Assembly (NCBI GenBank): GCA_030248135.1
Contig: JASANC010001093.1
Span: 81,052-145,051 of the forward strand
Reading direction: 5' to 3'
DNA: 64,000 bases
Source of the DNA: Theristus sp. LFF4_11
Taxonomy: Eukaryota > Nematoda > Chromadorea > Monhysterida > Xyalidae
Below the pieces are notes generated by a model that was not told where the DNA came from, did not search any database, and saw only the letters and a list, made by a program, of their open reading frames with translations. The translations under genes were made by a program, and so were the position numbers. Below, one piece after another: positions 47,263 to 60,800 of this stretch (within the stretch, counting starts at the first letter, position 1; the number at the start of each line of letters is the position of its first letter).

Positions 47263-50200
47263 CTAACTACAAATGTAACGTGGTCGAATTAACGTACAGT
47301 TGCGCATCACACCCGGTGCAGAACATTTGTCCAGACACGTGTCACCATTGCGACAGGCAAATGTCGGTGAACAAGCATCTGAAAGGCTTTCGCTGATCAA
47401 ACGCACAGCACAACAAAAAGATTTCCATGATAGACAAATGAACCAGAATTATGACAGTTATGTCGAACTCTATGATACGACACAAGGTCACTAGGCAACT
47501 TTGAATGGCAGCACCGTCAAGCATCATTTTATACCAGCATCAAAAAACGACAACACAAGTTTCACAAATAAGCCATAGACACCGAGTAAAAAAACAAAAA
47601 AAACGGAAGAAATACCATAATGCATTTTCAATTCGTTCGGCACACAAACGTGAGTCTCGGCGCTGCAGGCTGCATCGTTTGCGTTGCACCTCTGTCGCTT
47701 GAGCACACAGCTAGAGTCGACCGGACACACGTTGTAGCCGCGATTGCTTCGCAGATTGCAGAGACCTGGAGATCAGAAGCAGCAAAAACCTCTGATTTTC
47801 CAACAAACAATCCGCATTTTCTGGCGGTACGGTATGTTGAACACGAACCGAGTTCAGCGCTTTCGAGACAAACGTATTTCGCGCAGAAGACGCCGTTGCA
47901 GTTTGTGCTCGTGGCCAGCACACAGCGTTCACTGGTCGGGCAACGACTGCTGCCGAGTGTGCATGGGTCACCTGCAAACATGAGCAGCTGGTAAACACAA
48001 CACTCGGACAGAACTGTTTGACCGTATCCGAGTCATTCTGGACACCGTTACAGTGCCGCTGGCACGTGTTTTGAAATGGATCAACCGATTGGTCACCTGA
48101 TTTTCAAGGAATGTCATGAGAAACACACTTAGCTCCTTGAAACGCTGGTCACTGGTTGGTTGATCCATCCCAAATGACCATAAAGGCGTTCTGCGACGGA
48201 TTTCACAAATAAACGTCCAATTGGAACACCGAACGTTCATTGTCGCAAGCAGCACTCACCCAACGAAGCACGTGTCAATGACGTCACCGCGTCAGTGATG
48301 ATTGACGCCTTGAGACAACGCTGCCAAAAGCACGGTGGCACCGCGCATGGCGCACGCACGGCCAACGTCACACAGCGCTCGTCGGGCAGACACGCACCGG
48401 GGCGGTCACAGGCTTTGAACAGGGAACAGGCACAATGATGGCAAGGTGAAGTGAGCACATGAGCAATAGCTGATTGACGGCACTGTTCGAACTGTATTGG
48501 CTACATTGGCACACTAGTTCATGTGTGTAATTGGTGTTTGTATTGACAAAACACCCTGTCAAAGAGACATATGGCTGACGACTGTTGGCGATGAATGACA
48601 GTATCCTTTGAAAAAAACAACTGGTCTGAAACTAACTGAATTCAGCGTTCAACGTTTCAACGATAATTGGCAAACACAGATTCTTTTCCGAACATTCGAA
48701 ACCGAACGCGCACGATTTTCGAGTATCACACGGAATCAGCGGCTGGTTCTCAGCACCTTAAAAAACGGGATCTGGGTGGAAATATTTGCTTCCATGCCCA
48801 ATGAATTTTTCTGAAAAAAAACGATTCAAAACAACGGAAACTGTACCTCTAAAAAATTCACAAAAAAAGTTGCTCGACCTGATTGTCGGCGACAAAGCTT
48901 TGTTCCGATCTCAAAGCCGTTATAATCGAAACCGTCAAGAAACGCCGGCGGGTTCGGATCGATCGGTCGACATTGAACGCTGGTCGCCATCGACGAACAT
49001 CGCACGTTCGTGTATCCGTCGCAGAATTGCGCTGAAAATGCGACAACACTTTTGCTGGAAGGGGAGGAGTTGACGTGCAGTGTATCTCCATACCATATGC
49101 TGGTTGGTTGGGGATCACGTTGTGCATGCTTTCTGTGCGTTGCCGTGGAGGTGGAGTCTGTCCTGCACAGAATTCATGCGTCACATGATCACCCACCAAT
49201 CAGTTAGTTGCATATGACATACTGTACACCATACACATTCTACACCATATGATGTAGAAATAAACTGTACACCCACCATACACGTTGTTCTTTCTTAAAT
49301 AAAGGGCACCAAACCGATTGAATTCGTTCGAAAAAGAATCCGAATGCTCAAAAAACGCTTTGAAAACGGGCAGTGTTTATATTTTTTGTAATGTTCACCA
49401 GTTGACCCAATTGTTGCTTGCTGTTTGACACAATTCACGGTCAAGCTTGGCCGTGCGCCCACAGCCACCAGATTCGTCGCCATTCGTTCACAGATCGACC
49501 CAGCGGGACACGCAAACGGACAGTCTGACACACGTGGAAACAACAAATCAAAGCTTCAGTGTTGCACAAATGGAAATAAAAAACGCTTGTTGGGTCTCTG
49601 GGAACAGACCAACTTTGCGACAGGTTCGCACGGCGCACGGGCGCTGCAATGCGAGCGGACAGCCACCGATGTTTGAGTCCGGCAAACACTCGAATCCGAC
49701 CGGACACGGGGCGGAGACGCCGCAACGCCGCCCACCTGGCATTTGTTGCAAGTGAAACAGCGCACACTTTAACGATCAGTCGACTGCACATATTTGTTTT
49801 AAAAAAACTTTCCTTTTAGTTTGTAACGATCTGATTGGCTGCGAGTCGTGCGTTGAAGGACTGGACAACAGTGATTTATGAGTTTTTAACTACAATTGTA
49901 TAACTAACAGTAGGCCGATTAAACATGGCACCTTTTTTCAGGGTGCGAGGAGCGCGCGAAATTTGAATGAACGCAAAAAAGACGTTTAGAAACCCAATTG
50001 TGTGTCAAATTTGACGTGTTTCTTAAAATAATTGGTTATTCGTGCTATTCTGTTCATTCTTTGTTCACTGCACACACTATTAGAAAATATCTTGGCATTT
50101 TTGAGAAAGGCAACTCCTAGTCTGCGACTAATCTCGCCTTGATTGCGAAGACAAGGACTGCCTTATTTATTCGGCCATCATATACGTCAGGATTCTCCCT

Positions 50201-51292
50201 CTACCGTTCAGTCCCCATTCACATCGTTTGCATGTACGACTGTTCAAATGTCACACCAACCAAATCAAACACAAAAAATCCGACAGTTCAAAACCTGCTT
50301 CATCATTTCCGTTTTGCGTTTGCTCGCAACTGTACCGCTTGCAGGGAGCGAACTTCTTTTTCGAACACGGAATACTGGTGTTGGTGATGCACGTGAATCC
50401 AACTGGGCATGGATTCGTCAATTGAGCACAGGTTTCAAGGCCTGCAGTATTCAATATTTGTTTCATTGTGGATCTGAAACCATCGATTTGAAAAAACCGC
50501 ATGTTGTCAATGTCAAATAATTGACGAGTTTCACTTCAATATTGAGCATTTGTGTCTCTGATGCCACATGTTTTCTTCATTTTTTGTTTTACCATTCCAG
50601 TGTCATGAAAACACGATAATTACACAGCTCGATACAAACTGAAAGCCAGCAAAGCGTGGTCAATACGTTTCACTGCCTCCGAATCCACAGTGACGCACGA
50701 GGCAACTCGACAAGCTCCATTGAGCTCAGTAGCGCATTGTTTCCACACACATCGCTGACCCCAGGCACACGAATGCGAGCGTGCTGGGCCGCAGACACGA
50801 CCGGCGGCCTGAAGTTTGTGGCTGTAGTGAACAGAAGCTAGGCTGATTATGCGTGTGTGGCGAACAACAGAAAACTGGACGAATTGGTGAAGATGACGAT
50901 GGTATAAATACCGTACTAGCGAATCGTCATTGCAGCAACGGAAACTATGTGCAATTGTGAGTTGCATTTGTTTATGAAAACCAGCGGTCCCAAAAGGGTG
51001 ATGTGAAAAAACATTCGCTTCACGTCGAGCTCCAAATTATGGCGAATCAGCTGATTGGTTTGGATTGCGGTATGCATGCTTTCTGTAGAAACCAAACTCC
51101 GCCCCCGCAGCAATTTCTGAACAGAAACCATACCGTAAGCCGAACCTATCAGCTGATGCCCCATAATTTTGACTTCGACTGTAGTCATCTTAACTTTTTT
51201 AACGTCATTATGGAGCCCAAACTGACCTGTGTCCGTGTGAGTCCGGCTATGGCAATCACAAGCGTCAGTAATGCAGCATTGACGACGTTCAT
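47263..51292 (-). CDS. secreted protein of eight cysteine-rich modules
   Basis: Nine exons join in frame to 372 residues: 51227-51292, 50667-50808, 50295-50441, 49610-49735, 49399-49524, 48260-48412, 47849-47971, 47646-47765 and 47263-47378 (stop TAG). Exon 1 is a signal peptide (MNVVNAALLTLVIAIAGLTRTQ). Each later exon encodes one module of about 40-50 residues; all boundaries between modules are phase 1. Typical spacing is C-x(5-9)-C-P-x-G-x-x-C-x(5-9)-C-x(5-8)-C-x(3)-C, as in ETCAQLTNPCPVGFTC and RRCGVSAPCPVGFEC. Most modules have six cysteines; the fourth has four and the seventh five. No membrane helix follows, so it should be secreted and disulfide-bonded. I cannot match it to a named family; CPxGxxC recalls WAP or EB-type repeats. 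It lies 555 bases downstream of the ADAM17-like gene on the same strand. Confidence 0.8.
49905..50150. repeat. dispersed repeat, copy 2 (inverted relative of 44,120-44,360)
   Basis: See the partner copy for shared blocks. It lies in the intron between the second and third modules of the cysteine-rich secreted protein gene. Confidence 0.65.
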
Positions 51293-51533
51293 GTTCTTTG
51301 ATGCAAAATAAGCGTAAAATAAGCTGCATTTTTCGGGGAATAGACGAGAAGTGAAAAATGTTTTGAAACCAGTTGCATACCTGAGCAATCAGGTTTTGTA
51401 TTGGTAAAAAACGTTTTGACTATGCTATTTTGTTTGTGGCAAACGGTGGGCCGCATTTGTTTACACGGCATAACGTATTTGAAGAATCGCTGAACAAACG
51501 ACAAAACAAAACTTCTCAACATTTTCAGCTGTT

Positions 51534-51539
51534 TTTATT
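51534..51539 (-). terminator. polyadenylation signal of the ADAM17-like gene
   Basis: AATAAA on the minus strand about 310 bases after the ADAM17-like stop and 240 bases before the ATG of the cysteine-rich gene, suggesting two separate transcripts. Confidence 0.5.
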
Positions 51540-51847
51540 CAGCTTCAACTTTGCGAAAGCGGTGTCTCCAAAAAGAAATGCAACAACAATGGACTTCAAC
51601 AGCAGGCAGATAGCAAAACAAGCAAGGCAAAGTGTTGATCTCAACATTCAAAATTTAGAACACAACCTTCAACAATGACGTTTTCACATTTCAAGGCGCA
51701 CCGAACTAAGAACAAGTTCAAAACTTCAACTTGAGAAAACAAAAACAAGCAGAGCAGAATGGAGAAAATCTTTGTTAAACCCGTACAAGAGGTAGTGAAA
51801 AAGAGCAAAAATATCAAAAGAGTTCGAAAACTTCAAAAAAAGTTTTA

Positions 51848-54800
51848 TCATAAATGCTCTAATCGTGAGAGCATATTAGCACCAGCATTCGTTGAGTCAA
51901 CGTAAAAATTGCGCTGTTTTATTGGTGCAGGTTTAGAAATTGTATTTCGCCTGGACATCATGTAGTTCTGTGTCTCTTTCATTCGTTGCTTGTCCTGAAA
52001 AGTTTGTTAGTCAACAACCAAAAAAAATATCAATAACAAGTTGGATGGCCATTTGTAGCCAACTGCAGTTTTATTGATGTAGTCAACTTTAAAAACTCGC
52101 AATTATAAAACGAATATCAAGCGAACCACATGTGCAACAGCAACTGATGCCGGAATCCATATGATCAGAGACAGCAGTATCACTACGCCCACCAAGTTGT
52201 CCTGTACAAATTGCCCTGAAACGCAGCAACAACAAGTTGCAACAAATCGACGTCGACATACAGTTTGCAACAGACGTCAGCCGGTAGCTGGCCATTCAAC
52301 AATAAAAAAACCACTCACAAAATCCACTCGAGTCGTATCGGTCAATGATGTTCCAGAGTGTACTGACGAAATCGGTCGCTTCCGCTGTGCAACGGCTCTG
52401 TAAAAATAATCTACACTGACGCACAAAGCAACACACCGTTCACACAAAGCAAACAGAAATACAAAACGAAACTGCAACACAACACAAATCAATGTTTGCA
52501 CCTGCGCGTCACAGAGTCCATTGATACAGGGTGTGCCCTCAGGCAGCCGTTGGTAGACGCCATTCGGCAGTTTCACCGGTTTACACAGCCCAAGCGGGTT
52601 GTTCTCGCGACAGCAACGATAGCACGCATCTGATTCTGAAGAGTTGAAGCCGTTTTTTTCGTACACTGAAATTTGTCGAAGTGAGAAACAGCACACTTCT
52701 TCGATGAACTCAGTGTTCTTCAGAAGCTAGCTTGGCAAAAGTTCACCTCACAGCGCTAATTAGAATGTTTATAATGACTGACCTTTCTCACACATGCACG
52801 GCTTCCAGCCCTTCGTTTCGCAGTACGGCAAACAAGTGCCGTTTTTGCAACGTCCGCTAAAAAAACAAATAAGAAAAATAAGAAACACCAGCTTCACACG
52901 CAGCAAACAGCGCAAAGCACTCACTGATCGATGCACGGCGAATTGTCTTGCACGGGCAATGGCCTCGGGCACTCGCCACTAGTTCCGCTGAAAAACATAA
53001 ACAACGAACATCATCGTAGTCATGTTAAACATGTAAATGAACAAAACAAAACGACATACAGCAAGAACAAGTACGAAAAGTAAATGCAAAAACGTTTATC
53101 ATGAACTCAAAAAAGAACCGCTGATTCATTCAGTGCAACTAAAAAAAAACGAACGTGCATCTCGACTCGCGATGACACTTGGTGCGTTCGGGCGATTGGC
53201 AAACGGTGGCTGCCGGCGCGAAACGACACGACGATGTACAGCAGAGACTGTTCTTAGGGCTGTGTAACAAAGAGAAATCTGTACAAAACTGGTTTGTTGC
53301 AAGTTTTGTCCATCACAGTTCAACACCAAACGTTTGCTGTCATTAACCATCGCCGTGTGCCCGCCCACTCAACGTGTTCATCCACACGTGCTCCGGTCAA
53401 CCAGTGTGCTAGACTGAAACACTCACTTGGGCGCACTTGAGGGGCATTCATTCGTGAAGAAATAGTGATTTCAACACAACTTTATTTCAATACTGCTTCA
53501 TGAACAACGCTTTATTTTAGCAAACGTTTATGCTGTCCGTGTTAATTGCGTCGCGGTTTGTTTCACCGTTTCACCTGCACTGTTTGCCGGGCCTGAGTTT
53601 GCAGTGCCGATCGCAGCACGCATCATCCGGCTGAGTGCCAGTGAGGATGCCCGTGTCACATTCTTCGTCTCCTTCCACCCGTTGATTGCCACAGAACGAA
53701 TCCTGCGCTGCTGAAAAGGGCGCTTGTTGATAATCCTTGTGAGCACATGCGCCAACCAATCAGTAATCTTTCGGCGTGCCAGGATGTACCTGGTTTGCAG
53801 TCGGAAAACGACTTTTCACATTTTCACTTTATTCTTATACAACTGGTGCCAAATTAAGAGACAGTTGCCCTTTGGGGCTGTAATCACTAAAGTTTCATTC
53901 CGTACCACCCATTCATGTACCACCGTCAGTCCAAGACTGCAACGACAAGTCACGAATGTATGTCGCAAATTTTCTTACTGGCAACAGCATGCATGCCAGA
54001 TGCCACGAGCTTCTTGGCTGTTACTCCAAAGCACGTTGGAACGCTCACAGCCGCGCTGCGGTCTAAGCTCATTGCATGTTTCGCATAAACAGCGACTTAT
54101 TCTGCATATTTTAGCAAATGGCTTGTGCCGTTGTTTCATGAAATGAAGGCTAAAGTGGAGAAACGAAAATGAATCGTCATAAAGAATAATGGACAGAAGT
54201 ACGTCGAATGATTGCATTCCTAATCAACAACAACAACAACATCAGCAACAACACCAACCACAATTCTGTTTTTACCACGATCGTCCTATACAACAATCGG
54301 AACAATCTACGACTCTTAATCAATCGCTGAAAAAAACTCGTTTATTGGTGGCACCACCACATACTTCAGCCCACTACGTTACCATAGCCGGTAAGAATGA
54401 ACACTTTTTCCTTGTACAGTCAACTTATATGTATCTGTTTTGACCTTGGCAACATAGCGTGACCAAAACACGGTCCATAAAATGTTGGCCATCCAGCAGA
54501 CAACTTTCCAAAGCACAATTATCCAATACGAAATAATGAATCGGACCATAAATGCAACAATGAGTCCCATAGGCCGACAGTGAACCAGAAAGTCATCCAG
54601 ACGAGATGCAAAGCGTTTATGAGAAGTGTAGTGTCATGCGAAGTCTTCTAACAAACGCTGCTAACCGTGCTCTAAGCGCGAGGAGTGCTGCTGCTGCTAG
54701 TGGCGGTGTTGCAAGCACAAGCGCAAGCGAGCCAACCACCAGCACTGCCGGTAAACGCAAGAAGGACGTCTCCTTTCGTTTAGACTACACCGAGGGCAAA

Positions 54801-57800
54801 CCGTTGATCAGCGAGATCGCGAGCGCCAGCGTCAGCGTGCGCGATCCACACGAGTCAGACAAGGAGGACAGTCGATTGAGGTCAGTGGCATGGCAGTTGC
54901 GCTCAACAGTTGCGCAATCAACCGGCCTGTTGCACCGCACGCACGTCTTATCGCGTGTTTCAACATCAACTTTCATTAACCAACCTATCGGTAATCATTC
55001 TATGTAATATGACCTATTTTTTCAAATGTGTCCCACTGAAATGACGTCATGTGCCGCCAAACATCCGCTTGCCGTTCACTGCAAACCAGACTTTCCAGAC
55101 TGCCGATTTCTTCCCGTAAACAAATGGTGAATGTCGAATCAGTCACACCAAACTGACATTTTAGTGCCTGTACTTTGACAAACGGGCATTTTCAAAGCAA
55201 ATGACGTCATTTTAGTCCGGACACGTTTGAATAAATCCACAATACCAACCTATGTTTAATCAAAAATTTCACCACCGCTTTTTTTCAAAAACTCAGTGAA
55301 CAACATTCAACTGCGTTCACTCGCAGATACGAGCGCACATTGCGCCTGTTGATGCACTACGCCTGCGAGACACTACTCATGGTGGCGATCACTGTTCTCG
55401 CGATTTTGTACATTTTCGTCTTTGTTGGGTATGTTTTCAGGCCACAGTAGCGAAGCTGAGAAACCGCCAAAAATCTCAGTTATAGTTATGAACTTATGAG
55501 CTTGACTTTTGATGCTTTCGCTGTTCGCAACAAATGCACGCGTTTCAGCTTCAAGCCGTATGGGCATGCAGCCGAGCGTACGGTTGCGAAATACGAGGGC
55601 TCCAGGGAGATTCGCGGTCAGGTCGGTTGTTTTTGGTGATCATCTACGCTTCAGAGTGCGAAATTGAAATGTCTCTCGCGTATTGACTAATTGATAGTCT
55701 TTCCATGAAAATCGAAATTCCACCAGTTGCCTGCAAGCACGTCTGAAAGTTGTTTTACAAGCATTTGATGCAAACCAGTGTCAAGTTTTCGCAATGAAAC
55801 TTTCAGGGTACAATGCGGGAGTTCGTTCAGGCAGGCATTAACAATCCAATAGCAAAAAGTGCTAGTGTTGACATCACCCGTGCCACTGGACTAGATGCTC
55901 ATCAGCGTGCGTGGTTTTTTGTCTTTCGCATTTTTCGAATAGCGTAAGTAACTAAACCAACTCGTAACCTTTTAGAACGTCTGAAAAAGCGCAACTTGGA
56001 GCGAATCGGCGATTTCCTGCGTAAGGATCCAAAAGTGCGCGACGCGTTCGCGCATAATTACGTCGAGAAGGTAAAGTGGAACTTGGAAACAACAACACAG
56101 TGGAGGGGCATTCATGGAGCAGTATCTAATCTAGTGACACGTAGCCATGTTGAAGCACAGTGTAAAACACTCTGAACACTGCTTCATGAATGCCGCTCAA
56201 CACAGATCGCTGGTGATTGTCAATGTCATGATCAATTGTGACGTGATATCGTCCATATCAAATATAATCGATACAAACACAGACAAAAGCGTGAGTGACA
56301 CTAAACACCGTAAAACTCTCAACTTCCACAGTTGTTGCAAGCGCGTGCGTGGGTGGAGAAAGATGTGCTGCAGATAATGGCGGAATTCAAGTTGAAACCG
56401 GTGGAAGGCAAACAGAAAATCGCCAACCTGCTGGAGCCGACTTGAGATTTGGAAACAATACGACCGCACACAACATCAAATAAGATGTTCAAGATAATTC
56501 ATTATGTCTCAAACACAAAAAGTTGGTAGTTTGAAGTGGTTTGAGATTTAACACCGGTTGCACCTAAGAGTGGGGGGGCCTAGTACTGAAGTGCTGCTAC
56601 ACGGGGTCAAAATCAAACTAATGGTGCAGCGTTATTCTACTCAACAAGGAGCTTCAGTTTCACCCATAAACCATGCCTTGAAACTCCCTATAGCGGCCGC
56701 TATAGGGCGCGAAATTAAAAAAAAACCTCGATTTTTTGCCGTTTTTTGCAAAGTGTACCATGTTGCAACGCATTTTTCTACCCAAGCGGATGTTTTTCAG
56801 AACCTGAAATAGTGTGCGTTTTGAAGATCTTGCGGAGCTCTACCAAGATATTAGCTCCGTCAAATCGGATCGTGTCCCTATTTTTCACTGTGAGCTACGC
56901 AAAATTACTTTTTTTTGCATTTTTCACACTTTTTCCTTACTTTTATTTTCATGCAATGACAAAACAGTTTCTGACCCTGACTTTTGTGTCAAACAGGGGT
57001 TTTCGAGGTCGCTGAATTTGAATCTGACCTTAGATTTTTGCCCCGGGCAATTTTTTGCCTCAAAATTGGGCAAAAACGCATTTTTTGCGTTTTTCAGTGT
57101 TTTTTGTTTTAATGTTTTAATTTTATGCGTGGATTTTATTAAAAAAAACTATTTCTGATATAGCTTTACAACCGTTGTACTTGAATCAGTTTTTATATTT
57201 TGCAACTGACCGCTTGCTCACCCAAAAAATGGGTAAAATGTTGATTTTTTTGCTTTTTTCATATGTTTTCGTTTCACAGTGAAAAAAATCAGTTCAGAAA
57301 AAACTTTTAATTTTAATTTTTAATTCTCCAGGAGGTTTTCAAGATCGCTGAATTCGAATCTGATTTTAGATTTTTGCCCCGGGCATTTTTTGCTCAAAAA
57401 TTGGGCAAAAACGCTTTTTTCGCGTTTTCAAGTGGTTTTTGTTTTAATTTCTAATTTTAAGTGCGGATTTTTATTTAAAAAACTGTTTTCTAATAGCTTT
57501 ATTACTGCTATACTTGAATACGTTATTATATTTTGTAACGGACCACTTTCTCACCCAAAAATGGGTAAAATATGGATTTTCTGCCGTTTTCAGACGTTTT
57601 CGTTTCATAGTAATAAATAAGTTTGAAAACAATTTTTAAAACCCCTTCCTAGAAGGTCCCAAATGCGCCGAATCCATATCTGTAGGCAAATTTTACAACT
57701 GACCCATTATTAACCCTTATAAATGGGTAAAAATCTACACTGTAGTCTTTCTGTTGTCGTTTTTCTTTTTTGTGTTTGAACCAGACTTGTAAATTGATGT

Positions 57801-60800
57801 TAATTTGTCCTCGAGAATTTTTTACGCCGCTGAAGTTGAAATTGTTTTTGGTTTTTTAAAACTGGTGCTTTTTACCCCAATTTTACCCAATTGGGTAAAA
57901 ACTGTCACTCTCAGCTTTTTGTTTGAAACTTACATTATGAATGGTTTTGCGTTTCTTTGATGCTTGAGATTGATGAATTCAAGTCTGATGTCATGCACCG
58001 AGACTACTGTTTTAACCCAAAAGGGTAAAAAGTGGGGCAAAATATAAGGGTAAATGTATATTCGGTATGGGTACATGTCAGTCTGTCAGTCTTGAGAAAA
58101 AACTTGTGAGCTTTAGAAAATAAAAGACTAATGAAAATGAAATACACTAACTAGAATACAGAACCTTTTAACCTTTACAAGCTTGTTTCTCGCAAAAAGC
58201 AAAAAGACCTGAAATAAGGCAAGTGCATAAGTATTTACCCTTTTGGGTTAAAACACTAATCTCGGTGCATGTAGCAGACTTGAATTCATCAATCTCAAGC
58301 ATCAAAGAAACGCAAAACCATTCATAATGTACGTTTCAAACAAAACGCTGAAAGTGACAGTTTTTACCCAATTGGGTAAAATTGGGGTAAAAATGCACCA
58401 GTTTTAAAAAACCAAAAACAAATTCAATTTCAGCGGCGTAAAAAACTTTCGAGGACAAATTAACATCAATTAACAAGTCTGGTTCAAACACAAAAAAGAA
58501 AAAGGTCTACAGAAAGACTACAGTGTAGCTTTTTACCCATTTATAAGGGTTAATAATGGGTCAGTTGTAAAATTTGTACATATATGGATTCGGCGCATTT
58601 GGGAACTCCTAGGAAGGGGTTTTAAAAATTGTTTTCAAACTTATTTATTGAAAACGTCTGAAAACGGCAAAAAATCCATGTTTTACCCATTTTTGGATGA
58701 GAAAGTGGTCCGTTACAAAATATAATAACGTATTCAAGTACAGAAGTTGTAAAGCTATTAGAAAACAGTTTTTTTAATAAAAATCCACACTTAGAATTAG
58801 AAATTAAAACAAAAAACCACTGGAAAACGCAAAAAAAGTTTTTTGCCCAATTTTTGAGCAAAAAATTGCCCGGGGCAAAAATCTAAAATCAGATTCGAAT
58901 TCAGCGATCTTGAAAACCTCCTGGAGAATTAAAAATTAAAATTAAAAGTTATTTCTGAATTGATTTTTTTCACTGTGAAACGAAAACATATGAAAAAAGC
59001 AAAAAAAATCAACATTTTACCCGTTTTTTGGGTAAGCAAGCGGTCAGTTGCAAAATATAAAAACTGATTCAAGTACAACGGTTGTAAAGCTATATCAGAA
59101 ATAGTTTTTTAATAAAATCCACGCATAAAATTAAAACATTAAAACAAAAAACACTGAAAAACGAAAAAAATGCGTTTTTGCCCAATTTTTGGGCAAAAAA
59201 TTGCCCGGGGCAAAAATCTAAAGTCAGATTTGAATTCAGCGACCTCGAAAACCCCTGTTTGACACAAAAATCAGGGTCAGAAACTGTTTTGTCATTGCAT
59301 GAAAATAAAAGTAAAAAAAGTGTGAAAATGCAAAAAAAGTAATTTTGCGTAGCTCACAGTAAAAAATAGGGACACGATCCGATTTGACGGAGCTAATATC
59401 TTGGTAGAGCTCCGCAAGATCTTCAAAACGCACACCATTTCAGGTTCTGAAAAACATCCGCTTGGGTAGAAAAATGCGTTGCAACATGGTACACTTTGCA
59501 AAAAACGGCAAAAAATCGAGGTTTTTTTTAATTTCGCGCCCTATAGCGGCCGCTATAGGGAGTTTCAAGGCATGGTTTATGGGTGAAACTGAAGCTCCTT
59601 GTTGAGTAGAATAACGCTGCACCCTTAGTTTGATTTTGATCCCATGTAGCACTAGGCCCCCTCTTAGGTGCAACCGGTGTTAAAGTTTGAACAAGCTTTA
59701 GTCTTTGCTTGCTCTACTGCCATTTGTATTCTACTCACATGTCACACAGTCACATTGTTATCGTCACATTATATCAAGTGTTGTCGTCGGAATAAATTTG
59801 CATTTTTGTGTTGTTGTTGACCCTGACTCACAGTATGGGAAAGCGCGCGCAGCACATGCAAAATGAACTTGGCTAAACTGTCGCTAGAACTTTTTTAAAA
59901 GTTTTAAAAATTTTAGAAAAATCTCAACATGCTCGCGGAACTTATCATGCGCCACTTACGTTTGAAGCACCATCGTCGTTTCGCGTCCAGAACCGCGCGA
60001 ATTGCTCGAATGCTGCAGTTGGAGAATTTCTGCAAGAAAAACACGCTTAGAGTTGAAAACTGTCAGGCAATCAGCTGGCTGGCTGCTTATGAATTCGAAG
60101 GGCTGATTGATAACTGAAACCAGCTCGCTGCAGGCAATCATTCAGCACGGCAGTTTTAATCAAATGCCATGCCAGACTGCAGAAATTGCCAGTGGCAATG
60201 AAATCCGATTGAAGTTGCAAACAAGAGAATGAAAGAATTCATAGCAAACAGCCGAAGCCAGCATTCGCGCATGACAGCACCTTATTGTTGCTGTCGTGTC
60301 CGCTCACTGAGAACGTGTGCATGATGTAGGAGCCACCGTGCCTCTGCGACGGGGAGCACTCCGAGTCGGACGGGTCGTGGGCGCTGCCCCAGTTGTGGCC
60401 AAGTTCTGTCAGAACGCACATTAAAATGTTACCGACAAATTGTTCATTATTTATTAATAATTATTATTTCTTATTCATCACGTTCAATTACATCGTTCAG
60501 CAGACTAACGACCGTTTACCACGGAGAGAAAGTGTGTGGGTGAACCAGTGAACGAAGTGAATGCGCGTAAGCAGTCAGCTGTGAGTTTGCCCTGCACCAG
60601 CGCCACATTCACCCACCATGCGCAGTGACAATGTCTGCCTCCCTCGTGATCACCGTGTCGCCGATGGTGCTCTTCAGCGTGCTCAGTGCTGTGTTGAAGT
60701 ACATGCGACGACCGTCCGACTGACTGCTCGCTGAACACAAAACAAACGCACTGATTGAATTCGGGATCAGACCCGTGCGAACCCACGGGGTGGCGAGAAG

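Noticed and set aside
56746..57158. Frames of 89 and 114 codons as a host gene
   Set aside because: The same peptides occur inverted at 59,236-59,501 in the other arm of the foldback element; they are repeat sequence.
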